Shown here piece after piece: positions 1 through 7,582 of a DNA stretch of 38,103 nucleotides. Numbering within the stretch: the stretch's first letter is position 1; each line of letters starts with the position of its first letter. The notes under the pieces are model-generated. The model was not told the origin of the DNA. It did not search any database and saw nothing but the letters and a program-made list of their open reading frames with translations. Where the stretch lies: NCBI GenBank assembly GCA_964553915.1, contig CAZKMM010000007.1, forward strand, positions 1 to 38,103, in the 5' to 3' direction. The stretch comes from CAZKMM01 sp964553915. GTDB lineage: Bacteria; RBG-13-61-14; DRUE01. The position numbers and the translations under genes are program-made.

Positions 1-2
1 GG

Positions 3-572
3 GAGGAGGATGAGCAGGTGCTAATTCCTGCTCTGGAAAAAATCTGGAAGCAAAAAAAGGAGCTTTTTTTAATTCTGGCTCCGCACGAGCCCAAGCCGGA
101 GCGGGTGAAAAATCTGAAAGATATTTTTTCTAAGTTGGGTCAAAATCCGCTTTTACTTTCCGAGCTGGAGGAATTTTCTGGCAGGGATTTTCCCAGAGGT
201 TCGGTTATAATTGAAGATAAAGTTGGCAGGCTTTACAAGCTTTATCAGCTGGGTGAGGTGGCATTTGTTGGCGGGAGTTTTCGGCGGGAGGTTCATAATG
301 TAATGGAGCCAGCCGGATTTGGTTTGCCGGTATTATTGGGACCCAAAATCAGGAATTCTCAGGAGGCTGTGGAATTGGTTGCTCGGGGTGGAGCGAAAAT
401 CATTCATAATTCTGACCAGTTCTGTCAAGAGCTGGTGCTATTAATGGAGAATGAGGAGCAGAGAAAGGAGATGGGCAAAAGGAGCAGAGAGTTGGTTGAA
501 GAAAATCAGGGAGCGGTGAAAAAGACTCTGGAAAAAATCTTTGAATTTTGTCCCGAGGTGCGAGAAGATTAA
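3..572 (+). CDS. waaA: Kdo transferase (3-deoxy-D-manno-octulosonic acid transferase), C-terminal part
   Basis: The reading frame is open from the window edge, so the N-terminal half lies outside. The visible 189 residues match the C-terminal Rossmann domain of the GT30 enzyme that transfers Kdo from CMP-Kdo to lipid A at the inner face of the cytoplasmic membrane. Recognisable pieces are LILAPHEPKPERV near the left edge, the segment VGRLYKLYQLGEVAFVGGSF, and HNVMEPAGFGLPVLLGP, which corresponds to the family's HNxLEPA...GxPVxxGP nucleotide-binding region. It ends 17 bases before the dipeptidase start, so the two are probably co-transcribed. Its presence is the main evidence for an LPS-bearing outer membrane. 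Confidence 0.9.
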   Translation, partial: EEDEQVLIPALEKIWKQKKELFLILAPHEPKPERVKNLKDIFSKLGQNPLLLSELEEFSGRDFPRGSVIIEDKVGRLYKLYQLGEVAFVGGSFRREVHNVMEPAGFGLPVLLGPKIRNSQEAVELVARGGAKIIHNSDQFCQELVLLMENEEQRKEMGKRSRELVEENQGAVKKTLEKIFEFCPEVRED

Positions 573-589
573 AAGAAGGGAAGGGAAAA

Positions 590-1684
590 ATGAGGGGAAA
601 GAGATATTTAAGCGGATTAATTTTCAGCCTGATTTTCCTTGCTCCGGGCTGTGCCGGGATAAAGGTGAGCGACCAAGCCCGGAAGTTCAATCAGACCTCA
701 CTGGTGATTGACCTTCATTCTGATACCACCATTTATATTCGGGACTTTGGCTATGATTTTTCTAAAAAGCATCTTCCTCCTCGGTTTGGTCCGAATCTCA
801 TCTTCACCCATATAGACCTTCCCCGAATGAAACAGGGGGGACTGGATGTGGTGACTTTGGCAATCTGCGTCCATCCCTTTACCAACCAGGAAAAAGGAGC
901 CTGGGAAAAGACCAAAAAGAGCCTTGAGGTCTTAAATCAGCTGGTTAAACAGAATCCTGAGCTGGTTCTAGCCAGAAGAGCCTCAGACATTATTCAAGCC
1001 TATAAAAACGGGAAGCGGGCGGTTTTAATTGGGATAGAAGGAGCTCATCATTTAGAAGGGAAGCTGGAGCGGATTGATTATTTGTATGAGCAGGGAGCCA
1101 GGTATTTAACTCTGGCTCATTTTAAATCCAACAGCTTTGCAATCAGCGATGCAGACCCAGAGCCTGCTTTTGATGGTCTGAGTGAAAAAGGGAAGGAGCT
1201 GGTGCGGAGAATGGAAAAGTTGGGGATGCTGATTGACCTGGCTCATTGCTCCAAAGCTACTCTTTTGGCAGTGCTGAAACAAACCAAAGGACCTATCATT
1301 GCCACCCACACTGCCTGCGAAGCTTTAAATTCTCATCATAGAAACATTGATGATGAGGAAATCCGGGCGATTGCCCAGCGGGGCGGAGTAATCGGCGTGA
1401 TTTTTTATCCTAAATATCTGGGCGGGAGAAAGGGCTTGAAAAAGCCAGATGCGAGCAGAATTGTTGACCATATTGACCATATCCGGGAGGTAGCTGGAAT
1501 TGATTATATTGCCCTGGGCTCGGATTTTGATGGCTTGGTCAGTCTTCCCCGGGGATTTTATGATGTCTCAGATATTGCTCAAATTACCCAGGTGATGCTG
1601 GAGCGGGGCTATAGTGAGGAAGAAATTAAAAAGGTTTTAGGGGAAAATTTTTTACGGGTATTTGCTCAGGTTTGCGGAAAATAA
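590..1684 (+). CDS. Membrane dipeptidase, peptidase family M19, probable exported or lipoprotein form
   Basis: Zinc dipeptidase of the renal-dipeptidase family. I chose the ATG at 590 (364 residues) because it follows the purine-rich GAAGGGAAGGG and gives a proper signal sequence; a frame-consistent start at 548 lies inside waaA. Residues 1-22 form a hydrophobic export signal ending LAPGC; this is an imperfect lipobox (Ala at -3, Pro at -2), so lipidation is uncertain. Metal and active-site motifs are present: VIDLHSDTT (HxD), IGIEGAHH (bridging Glu), LIDLAHCSK and IIATHTAC (His ligands), and ALGSDFDG (Asp). It hydrolyses dipeptides in the periplasm by family analogy. Its last ~15 codons are partly duplicated downstream of the restriction-modification cassette (see 4563-4613), indicating that the 3' end is an insertion boundary. 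Confidence 0.92.
   Translation: MRGKRYLSGLIFSLIFLAPGCAGIKVSDQARKFNQTSLVIDLHSDTTIYIRDFGYDFSKKHLPPRFGPNLIFTHIDLPRMKQGGLDVVTLAICVHPFTNQEKGAWEKTKKSLEVLNQLVKQNPELVLARRASDIIQAYKNGKRAVLIGIEGAHHLEGKLERIDYLYEQGARYLTLAHFKSNSFAISDADPEPAFDGLSEKGKELVRRMEKLGMLIDLAHCSKATLLAVLKQTKGPIIATHTACEALNSHHRNIDDEEIRAIAQRGGVIGVIFYPKYLGGRKGLKKPDASRIVDHIDHIREVAGIDYIALGSDFDGLVSLPRGFYDVSDIAQITQVMLERGYSEEEIKKVLGENFLRVFAQVCGK
1641..1665 (+). repeat. Left copy of imperfect direct repeat bounding the restriction-modification island
   Basis: Last codons of the dipeptidase gene. The stretch GGGAA[AAT]TTTTTACGGGTATTTGC matches 4589-4610 (GGGAATTTTTACGAATATTTGC) apart from one 3-base indel and two substitutions. The two copies bracket the AT-rich restriction-modification genes, the pattern expected if insertion duplicated part of the target gene. 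Confidence 0.55.
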
Positions 1685-1714
1685 AAAAATGAATTACCAA
1701 AAAGGAGTAAAAAT

Positions 1715-2482
1715 ATGCCTGAGAGATTAAGTCCTTTAGAAATAGAAGAGTTAGAACATATTCATTTTGAAAGAATCAGGTATTATTTCCTTGATAATTT
1801 TCAAGAAATTTTAAATGGGCTTCAATCACGGCTGGAGATAAAAAATGATTGGTATCCTCAATTTATTGCTACCAAGAGTAATACCGCTTCAGATTTAGAG
1901 ATGGGGGCAGAGAGAATTTTTCATTATATTTTTGGACAAGGGATGAGGTCTCCAAATTCAACGCCGATTGGTGCAGATTTGTTATATGAAACCCATGATG
2001 CTTTTATTCATATAGATGTTAAAACTATCTCTGATAGTAATTGGAATGATTATAAAGGAAAAATTGTGGTGGAGCCCAATCAAACTTCTTATCCATTATT
2101 AAGCCGGGGATTAGAGCCTAATTTACCCACTCATTATTCTAAAACTTTTATCCGAGAGGGAAGAGAATTTAAAAAACCTTGTTTAACCTATTTTATATAT
2201 GTTCTTCATAAACACGCTTCTGAGCAAATATACAGCATTCTTCTTATCTGTATGCCGAACGGAGAGTTGTTTAATATATATGGTGAAAATATATTACAGG
2301 CAGGTAAAACCAAACATAATATAAGATATGCCTTTAAAGTTGAGCCTAAATTTAAGCTCCTCTCGGAAAAGCGCCAGGAAGAGCTTTTTCGGATAGGATT
2401 CCTTTTAAAAAGTAAAAAATATTCGCAGGAAGATTTAACTGGAATTTCTGGATATAAAATTCCCGTATGGAGAGAGCTATGA
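1715..2482 (+). CDS. Predicted type II restriction endonuclease (PD-(D/E)XK fold)
   Basis: A 255-residue protein that I do not recognise by specificity. Context and one motif point to a restriction enzyme: residues 85-103 contain GADLLYE followed by AFIHIDVKT, giving the pattern D88...D101-x-K103 of PD-(D/E)XK nucleases. It overlaps the downstream methyltransferase by ATGA, the usual translational coupling of a type II pair. A good ribosome site (AAAGGAG) precedes the ATG. The DNA is AT-rich: for example 2041-2100 has 19 G+C in 60 bases, against 34 in 60 at 8821-8880, and arginines are mostly AGA. This supports recent acquisition. The recognition sequence cannot be read from the protein. Confidence 0.72.
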   Translation: MPERLSPLEIEELEHIHFERIRYYFLDNFQEILNGLQSRLEIKNDWYPQFIATKSNTASDLEMGAERIFHYIFGQGMRSPNSTPIGADLLYETHDAFIHIDVKTISDSNWNDYKGKIVVEPNQTSYPLLSRGLEPNLPTHYSKTFIREGREFKKPCLTYFIYVLHKHASEQIYSILLICMPNGELFNIYGENILQAGKTKHNIRYAFKVEPKFKLLSEKRQEELFRIGFLLKSKKYSQEDLTGISGYKIPVWREL

Positions 2483-4551
2483 GAGAAGATATTCTAATTC
2501 ATAGTGATGTTTATGCGGGACTGAATGCTCTTGATGATAATTCTATCTCTGTAGCAATAACTTCACCTCCTTATTGGAAACAAAGAGATTATAAATTCCC
2601 GGGACAGATTGGGCAGGAGGAAACTTATCAAGAATATATTGGACGGTTATTAGTAATATTTAATAAGCTTCAGCAAAAATTGAAGAAGGAAGGAATCTTT
2701 TTTTTAAACATTGGAGATAAATATTTGAATCAGTATGGTAAATCTCATCTCCTTCAAATTCCCTATCAACTTGCTTATTATATGGTTAAAAAAGGATGGT
2801 ACCTAGAGGATATTATTATTTGGTATAAACCCAATCATATGCCTTCGCCGATTAAAGATAGATTTACCAACACTTATGAGCCGGTATTGGTTTTCAGCAA
2901 ATGCAAAAATAATATTTATCAAAAGAGGAGAGAAAATGTTGTAGAAATTCCTCTCCAGCAAACCCCCTGGCGACATACCGCGGTTTATCCCGAAGAATTA
3001 GTTAAAGAGATGCTAAGTCGGGTCAGATTGAATGAAGGAGATTTTATTTTAGACCCCTTTGCCGGAACGGGAACCACTGCGCTGGTAGTTAATCAATTAA
3101 GAGCCAGTCTTTATAATCCTGAAGTTTATTCTATTATGATTGAAAAAGGGGATGAATTTATAGATATAATAAGCAATAGAGCAAAAATAAAAAAGGTTAT
3201 AAGAATAAAAGATACCCCATATCAATGGGAGGCAGTAGTAGAACAGGAGCTTCCCAAGCGAAAACCTGATTTAATTTTGGAAGATAAATATGGAGAGATT
3301 TATATTGCTCAGGATTCACGAGAATTTTTATCAGTTATTAATGGATTAACTGCTGATGAGTTTAAAAAATTTCACCGGGAAGATGCTCTTTATTTTCTGG
3401 GGGTAAAAAAGTGGAATTTAGAATCATTATATTACGCGCATATCTTACATAAATATGGTTATATTTTAAGGAATATGTTAGTTGTTTCAAAAAATAAAAA
3501 ATGGTTTCCAATTTTTATGTTTTCCTATGATACTACCAGAGTTGCATATAAATTTTTCTTAGACCGGGTTAGGATAAAGCCTAAAACCGTAGAAGAAAGA
3601 GATTGGCATAATGAAGAATTCATTGGTATGAAGGTAAGAGATATTTCTGGAAAAAGTTCTAAAGAAGGCTGGATAGCTAAGATTTTAGAGAGATATAAAG
3701 ACGGCTTTCCTAAATTAGTAATTGTCCGCTGGAATAAATCAACCTCAGTAGAATTTGTGATTCATCCTCAAAAAGAGGATTTTTTGATGGAAGGTTTAAA
3801 ATTTTATTGTCCGGAATGTGGGGCTGAGCTAATTGATTCTTATGATGCCCTTGGTGAAAATATTTGTAATTTCTGTGGATTAAAACTATGGGAAAGTATA
3901 GAAACTATTCCAAAAGTAGAAGAGCCAGAAGAAATTGTTAATTCAATAAGAAATTTGGAAATTAATAATTATGAGATAGGTGAGATTATCGAGATGAAAA
4001 AATTTAAGAAAAAGAAAAGTTCAATAAATAGTAAGTTTTTAAATTTAGAGAGAATAAACTGGGGGGCATCACCGGGAGCAAGGAAGACAATGCTCGGGGA
4101 ATATTTCACTAAAATGCGTTTGTACCGAATAGACCAGCCTTTAGTAGCCCAATATTTAACCATATTAAGAAAGTCAAAGAAGATGACTATTCAGGAGGTG
4201 ATAAATAAATTCCCCCGGAAGTATTATCATACAGTTGGACATTGGTTTAGAAAAGATTTTGGAGGTTCTATTCCTATTCCTGAAGATATAAAACTGATAA
4301 AAGAAATTTTTAAGGTTCAAAGCAGATTTCTTAAGATTCTGGAGAGAACCGCTTTAAAATTTCAAACCGTAAAGATATCAGCCAAGGGCAAAAACCCGGG
4401 GGATTATATTAGATATCAGAAACTAGAAGAGATAAAAGATTTTTTAAAATCTTTATATCTCCCCTCATCTCAGTATTTAAAGTTTGTTAATAAAAGTAGT
4501 TCTTTTTCTTGTTTCAGCAAAGAGAAGAGGGAATATATAGAGAGATGCTAA
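2479..4551 (+). CDS. DNA cytosine-N4 (or adenine-N6) methyltransferase, beta-class, with long C-terminal extension
   Basis: Modification enzyme of the restriction-modification pair. The ATG at 2479 overlaps the endonuclease stop (ATGA) and has GGAGAGAG upstream; an ATG at 2467 adds four residues but has no ribosome site. Motif IV, TSPPYW at residues 28-33, precedes motif I, DPFAGTGTT near 192-200, which is the beta-class order; SPPY favours N4-methylcytosine over N6-methyladenine. WYKPNHMPSPIKDRFTNTYE is typical of this family. The catalytic part ends near residue 240. The remaining ~450 residues are unusual: a zinc-ribbon-like CPEC...CNFC pair near residues 445-475 and an alpha-helical tail that may recognise DNA. 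AT-rich like its partner. The methylated sequence is unknown. Confidence 0.85.
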   Translation: MREDILIHSDVYAGLNALDDNSISVAITSPPYWKQRDYKFPGQIGQEETYQEYIGRLLVIFNKLQQKLKKEGIFFLNIGDKYLNQYGKSHLLQIPYQLAYYMVKKGWYLEDIIIWYKPNHMPSPIKDRFTNTYEPVLVFSKCKNNIYQKRRENVVEIPLQQTPWRHTAVYPEELVKEMLSRVRLNEGDFILDPFAGTGTTALVVNQLRASLYNPEVYSIMIEKGDEFIDIISNRAKIKKVIRIKDTPYQWEAVVEQELPKRKPDLILEDKYGEIYIAQDSREFLSVINGLTADEFKKFHREDALYFLGVKKWNLESLYYAHILHKYGYILRNMLVVSKNKKWFPIFMFSYDTTRVAYKFFLDRVRIKPKTVEERDWHNEEFIGMKVRDISGKSSKEGWIAKILERYKDGFPKLVIVRWNKSTSVEFVIHPQKEDFLMEGLKFYCPECGAELIDSYDALGENICNFCGLKLWESIETIPKVEEPEEIVNSIRNLEINNYEIGEIIEMKKFKKKKSSINSKFLNLERINWGASPGARKTMLGEYFTKMRLYRIDQPLVAQYLTILRKSKKMTIQEVINKFPRKYYHTVGHWFRKDFGGSIPIPEDIKLIKEIFKVQSRFLKILERTALKFQTVKISAKGKNPGDYIRYQKLEEIKDFLKSLYLPSSQYLKFVNKSSSFSCFSKEKREYIERC

Positions 4552-4562
4552 AGGGAAAAATA

Positions 4563-4613
4563 TTGAAAAGCAGATAAAAATTTGCAGAGGGAATTTTTAC
4601 GAATATTTGCGAG
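4563..4613 (+). pseudogene. Decayed copy of the dipeptidase gene 3' end, right boundary of the R-M island
   Basis: Between the methyltransferase stop and yhaM lies a non-coding stretch that resembles the end of the dipeptidase gene at about 1619-1671. The best part, 4589-4610, reads EFLRIFA in one frame against ENFLRVFA in the intact gene. Just upstream, EKQIKI resembles EEEIKKV, but in a shifted frame, so at least one indel has broken the copy. I infer a remnant of the target gene left by island insertion. The similarity is short and in AT-rich sequence, so chance is not excluded. Confidence 0.5.
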
Positions 4614-4630
4614 GAGGCGGAGGGTAGGAA

Positions 4631-5617
4631 ATGAATCAGCCAAGACTAAGGGAGCTCAAGCAGGGAGAGAATTTTATTGGCTTTTATCTGGTAAAATCCA
4701 AGCGACTTCGCCAGACCCGGGACGGCTCATATTATCTGGACCTGGATTTACAGGACAATTCCGGAGTGGTCAATGCCCGGGTCTGGGATAATGCGGAAGA
4801 ATATGCAGAGCTGTTTGCTCGGGGAGATATTCTCAAGATTCAGGGAATAGCCAGTGAATACAAAGACCAGCTTCAAATCAAAATCCAACGCCTGAGAAAA
4901 GCTCAGGCTGATGACCCGGTGAACTGGGAAGATTTAATTCCTTCCACCCGTTATGATGTGGAGCAGATGCTTTCTGAGGTAAAAGAGATTCTTGAACAAA
5001 TTACCAATCCTCATCTTAAAAATTTAATAGAGCTTTTTTTTCAGGATGAGGAATTTATGGAGAAGTTGAAAAAAAGTCCCGCGGCAAGAAATATTCATCA
5101 TTCTTATCTGGGGGGGCTTTTGGAGCATATCTGGAAGATGAGCCGAATTGCCCGATTTCTGGTGGAGGAGATTTATCCGGAGCTGAATACAGATTTAGTT
5201 TTAGCCGGCATCTTTCTCCATGACCTGGGGAAAATCCTGGAGCTGGATTATTCCCCGGTAATTGCTTATACCCGAAAAGGATATCTTCAGGGGCATATTT
5301 ATCTCGGGCTTAAACTGGTAAATGAAAAGATTCGCCAGCTGGAGGATTTTCCAGAGGATTTACAACTTGAGCTGGAGCATATTATTTTAAGTCACCACGG
5401 AGAGCGGGAATGGGGCTCGCCCGTGCTTCCTGCTACTCCAGAGGCAATGTTGATTCATCATATAGATAATTTAGATGCCAAACTGGCAATGGTGCGGGAG
5501 GCAATAGAGTCTGACCTGAATGAAGAAGAGGAATTCACCAGCTATCATCCGGTTTTAGCCCGCCATCTTTACAAGAGAAGTTTTAATGAGTTTGAGGATT
5601 CTGAAGATGAATTATGA
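4631..5617 (+). CDS. yhaM: 3'-5' exoribonuclease, YhaM family (OB-fold plus HD domain)
   Basis: 328 residues, close to the family's usual length. Residues ~10-95 form an OB-fold nucleic-acid-binding domain (YYLDLDLQDNSGVVNARVW). Residues ~150-290 form an HD metal-dependent hydrolase domain with HHSYLGGLLEH, the HD pair in GIFLHDLGKI and ILSHHGEREWGSP. YhaM enzymes trim RNA from the 3' end and were described in Gram-positive bacteria. The ATG follows GGAGGCGGAGGG. It is the first gene of a coupled group: its last codons overlap the start of the lolC-like gene by 11 bases. Its upstream region was disrupted by the restriction-modification island, so it may now rely on read-through or on a promoter within 4552-4630. 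Confidence 0.9.
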   Translation: MNQPRLRELKQGENFIGFYLVKSKRLRQTRDGSYYLDLDLQDNSGVVNARVWDNAEEYAELFARGDILKIQGIASEYKDQLQIKIQRLRKAQADDPVNWEDLIPSTRYDVEQMLSEVKEILEQITNPHLKNLIELFFQDEEFMEKLKKSPAARNIHHSYLGGLLEHIWKMSRIARFLVEEIYPELNTDLVLAGIFLHDLGKILELDYSPVIAYTRKGYLQGHIYLGLKLVNEKIRQLEDFPEDLQLELEHIILSHHGEREWGSPVLPATPEAMLIHHIDNLDAKLAMVREAIESDLNEEEEFTSYHPVLARHLYKRSFNEFEDSEDEL

Positions 5618-6845
5618 ATGGTTCATTGCTCTGCGTTATTTAAGAGCCAGAAGAAGGCAGATTTTTATCTCCATTATTACTCTGATTTCCATCATCGGGA
5701 TAATGACCGGGGTAATGGCTTTAATTATTGTTTTAAGTGTGATGACCGGCGCAATTGAGGATGTTAAGGGGAAAATTCTCGGGGCAAATGCTCATCTTAC
5801 GGTTTATTCATATCAGGGGACGATTTCCAATTACCGAGAGGTGATTAAGCAAATAGAATCTCTGCCTGAGGTAATTTCTGCCACTCCCTATCTGGAAAGT
5901 CAGGTGATGCTGATGTTTGGTGAGCAGGTTCGGGGTGCGGTAATTCGGGGAGTGGAGCCAGAAAGCGCCCTGAAAACTACCAGCATTGGTGCCAAGATGC
6001 TGGCAGGAAAGCTGGAATATTTAAAGCCCGGGGTTTTTCAAGATGAAGAGGGGCTTCCGGGGATTGCCCTGGGCAAAGACCTTTCCCAGACCCTTGGAGC
6101 AGGATTTGGAGATGTAATTACCGTGGTCAGCCCGATGGGGAGTTTAAGCCCGATGGGCTTGGCTCCCAGCGCTCGCCAGTTTCGGGTGGTGGCGATTTTT
6201 GAATTTGGATTTTATGAGGTAGATTCCGGCTTTGTTTTTATTGACCTGGCACAGGCACAAAAGTTTTTTCATCTGGGAGACCAGGTAGATGGAATAGAGG
6301 TTAAGCTCAAGGATTTGGAGCTGGCAGAGAAAGTAGGAGATAAGATTGTTAATTTACTTGGCTATCCTTTCTGGGTTCGCACCTGGATTCAGGCACATAA
6401 ACCGCTTTTTTCTGCCTTAAAGATGGAACAGCTTGCTTTTGGGATTATACTGGCGTTGATTGTTCTGGTAGCGGGTTTAAACATCATCAGCACTCTGGTG
6501 ATGATGGTAATGGAGAAGTATCGGGATATAGCGATTTTGAAATCAATGGGAGCCACGGATGGAGGGGTGATGCGGATTTTCATTTATCAGGGTCTGGTAA
6601 TTGGGGTTATAGGCACGATTTTAGGAGCCATAGCCGGGGTGGTATTGTGCTGGATTCAGATTCGGTATCAGGTGATTCATTTAGACCCTACGGTTTATCA
6701 ATTTGCCAGTCTGCCGATGAAATTGAGCTGGAAGAATGTTGCTTTGGTCTGTTTATTTGCTTTGCTCACCAGTTTTGTTTCCACTCTTTATCCAGCCCGG
6801 CAGGCTTCTAAAATGAATCCGGCAGAGAGCTTGAGATATGAATGA
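5607..6845 (+). CDS. lolC: Lipoprotein-releasing ABC transporter permease, LolC/LolE family
   Basis: 412-residue inner-membrane permease of the complex that extracts outer-membrane lipoproteins from the inner membrane. I chose ATG 5607 because MNYEWFIALRYLRARR is the typical LolC/E beginning; ATG 5586 would add seven residues. One membrane helix follows (about residues 19-45, with GIMTGVMALIIVLSVMTG), then a large periplasmic domain (~46-270), then three helices around 275-300, 320-350 and 370-395, with the FtsX-like cytosolic loop MEKYRDIAILKSMGAT. The end PARQASKMNPAESLRYE is also characteristic. It overlaps lolD by 8 bases. Only one permease gene is visible, so it may act as a homodimer or pair with a permease encoded elsewhere. 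Confidence 0.9.
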   Translation: MNYEWFIALRYLRARRRQIFISIITLISIIGIMTGVMALIIVLSVMTGAIEDVKGKILGANAHLTVYSYQGTISNYREVIKQIESLPEVISATPYLESQVMLMFGEQVRGAVIRGVEPESALKTTSIGAKMLAGKLEYLKPGVFQDEEGLPGIALGKDLSQTLGAGFGDVITVVSPMGSLSPMGLAPSARQFRVVAIFEFGFYEVDSGFVFIDLAQAQKFFHLGDQVDGIEVKLKDLELAEKVGDKIVNLLGYPFWVRTWIQAHKPLFSALKMEQLAFGIILALIVLVAGLNIISTLVMMVMEKYRDIAILKSMGATDGGVMRIFIYQGLVIGVIGTILGAIAGVVLCWIQIRYQVIHLDPTVYQFASLPMKLSWKNVALVCLFALLTSFVSTLYPARQASKMNPAESLRYE

Positions 6846-7524
6846 GCCGATTTTAAAAGTAATTGAGTTAAGCAAGGTTTTTCCTCATCCCCGGGGAGAG
6901 GTGCGAGCCCTTCAGGAGGTGGACTTTGAGGTTTATCCGGGAGAGAGTTTGGCGGTAGTTGGGGTTTCCGGGGCAGGCAAAAGCACCCTGCTTCATATTA
7001 TTGGTGCCATAGACCGTCCGAGCAAAGGAAAGGTGATTTTAGAAGGTGAAGATTTAAGCTTGCTATCTCCTTTCCAGCTCGCACAGGTTCGCAACCAGAA
7101 GATTGGCTTTGTCTTTCAGTTTCATCATCTTCTTCCTGAATTTAATGCCTTAGAAAATGTGATGATGCCAGCCCTGATTTCCCGAATGGAGAAAAAGCAG
7201 GCAGAAGCCCGGGCGAAAAAAGTTTTGGCAGAGCTGGGATTAGAGGACCGTCTCTATCATCGGGTGGGAGAGCTTTCCGGCGGGGAACAGCAAAGAGTGG
7301 CAGTGGCACGGGCAGTGATTTTGGAGCCAAAACTTCTTCTCTGTGATGAGCCCACCGGGAATTTAGACCCGGAAATCGGCAGAAAAGTAGAAGACCTTTT
7401 ACTTGAGCTTAATCAAAAAAAGGGCATAACCCTGATTGTAGTGACCCACAACGAATCTCTGGCAAAAAGGATGCAAAAAAGAATCAGGCTTTTTGGCGGA
7501 AAGATTATTGCCCGTGAGGGATAA
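6838..7524 (+). CDS. lolD: Lipoprotein-releasing ABC transporter ATPase LolD
   Basis: 228-residue ABC ATPase that powers the preceding permease. Walker A is GVSGAGKST (about 42-50), the signature is LSGGEQQRVAVARA (~141-154), Walker B is LLLCDEPTGNLD (~163-174) and the H-loop is VTHN. The Q-loop region, FVFQFHHLLPEFNALENVMMP, contains the long LLPEF(N/T)ALENV string typical of LolD and related MacB-type ATPases. The start overlaps the permease stop, so translation is coupled. Two other assignments are possible by sequence alone (FtsE or MacB), but the adjacent LolC-type permease decides for LolD. Confidence 0.92.
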   Translation: MNEPILKVIELSKVFPHPRGEVRALQEVDFEVYPGESLAVVGVSGAGKSTLLHIIGAIDRPSKGKVILEGEDLSLLSPFQLAQVRNQKIGFVFQFHHLLPEFNALENVMMPALISRMEKKQAEARAKKVLAELGLEDRLYHRVGELSGGEQQRVAVARAVILEPKLLLCDEPTGNLDPEIGRKVEDLLLELNQKKGITLIVVTHNESLAKRMQKRIRLFGGKIIAREG

Positions 7525-7539
7525 GGATAATTCCGGATG

Positions 7540-7573
7540 TTGACTTTTCCCCTCTCTCTCGTTAATTTATATT
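7540..7573 (+). promoter_or_regulatory. Probable promoter of the thrS operon
   Basis: TTGACT at 7540-7545 is a good -35 box. Two -10 candidates exist: TAATTT at 7563-7568 with a 17-base spacer, or TATATT at 7568-7573, a better box but with a 22-base spacer. Either would leave only 9-14 bases before the thrS ATG, and that interval has no Shine-Dalgarno sequence. Confidence 0.45.
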
Positions 7574-7582
7574 GCTATCCAG

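Noticed and set aside
4582..4791. Open frame beginning REFLRIFA that runs into yhaM
   Set aside because: Only the first residues resemble the dipeptidase end; the rest is an out-of-frame reading of yhaM. I kept the short remnant but not the frame.
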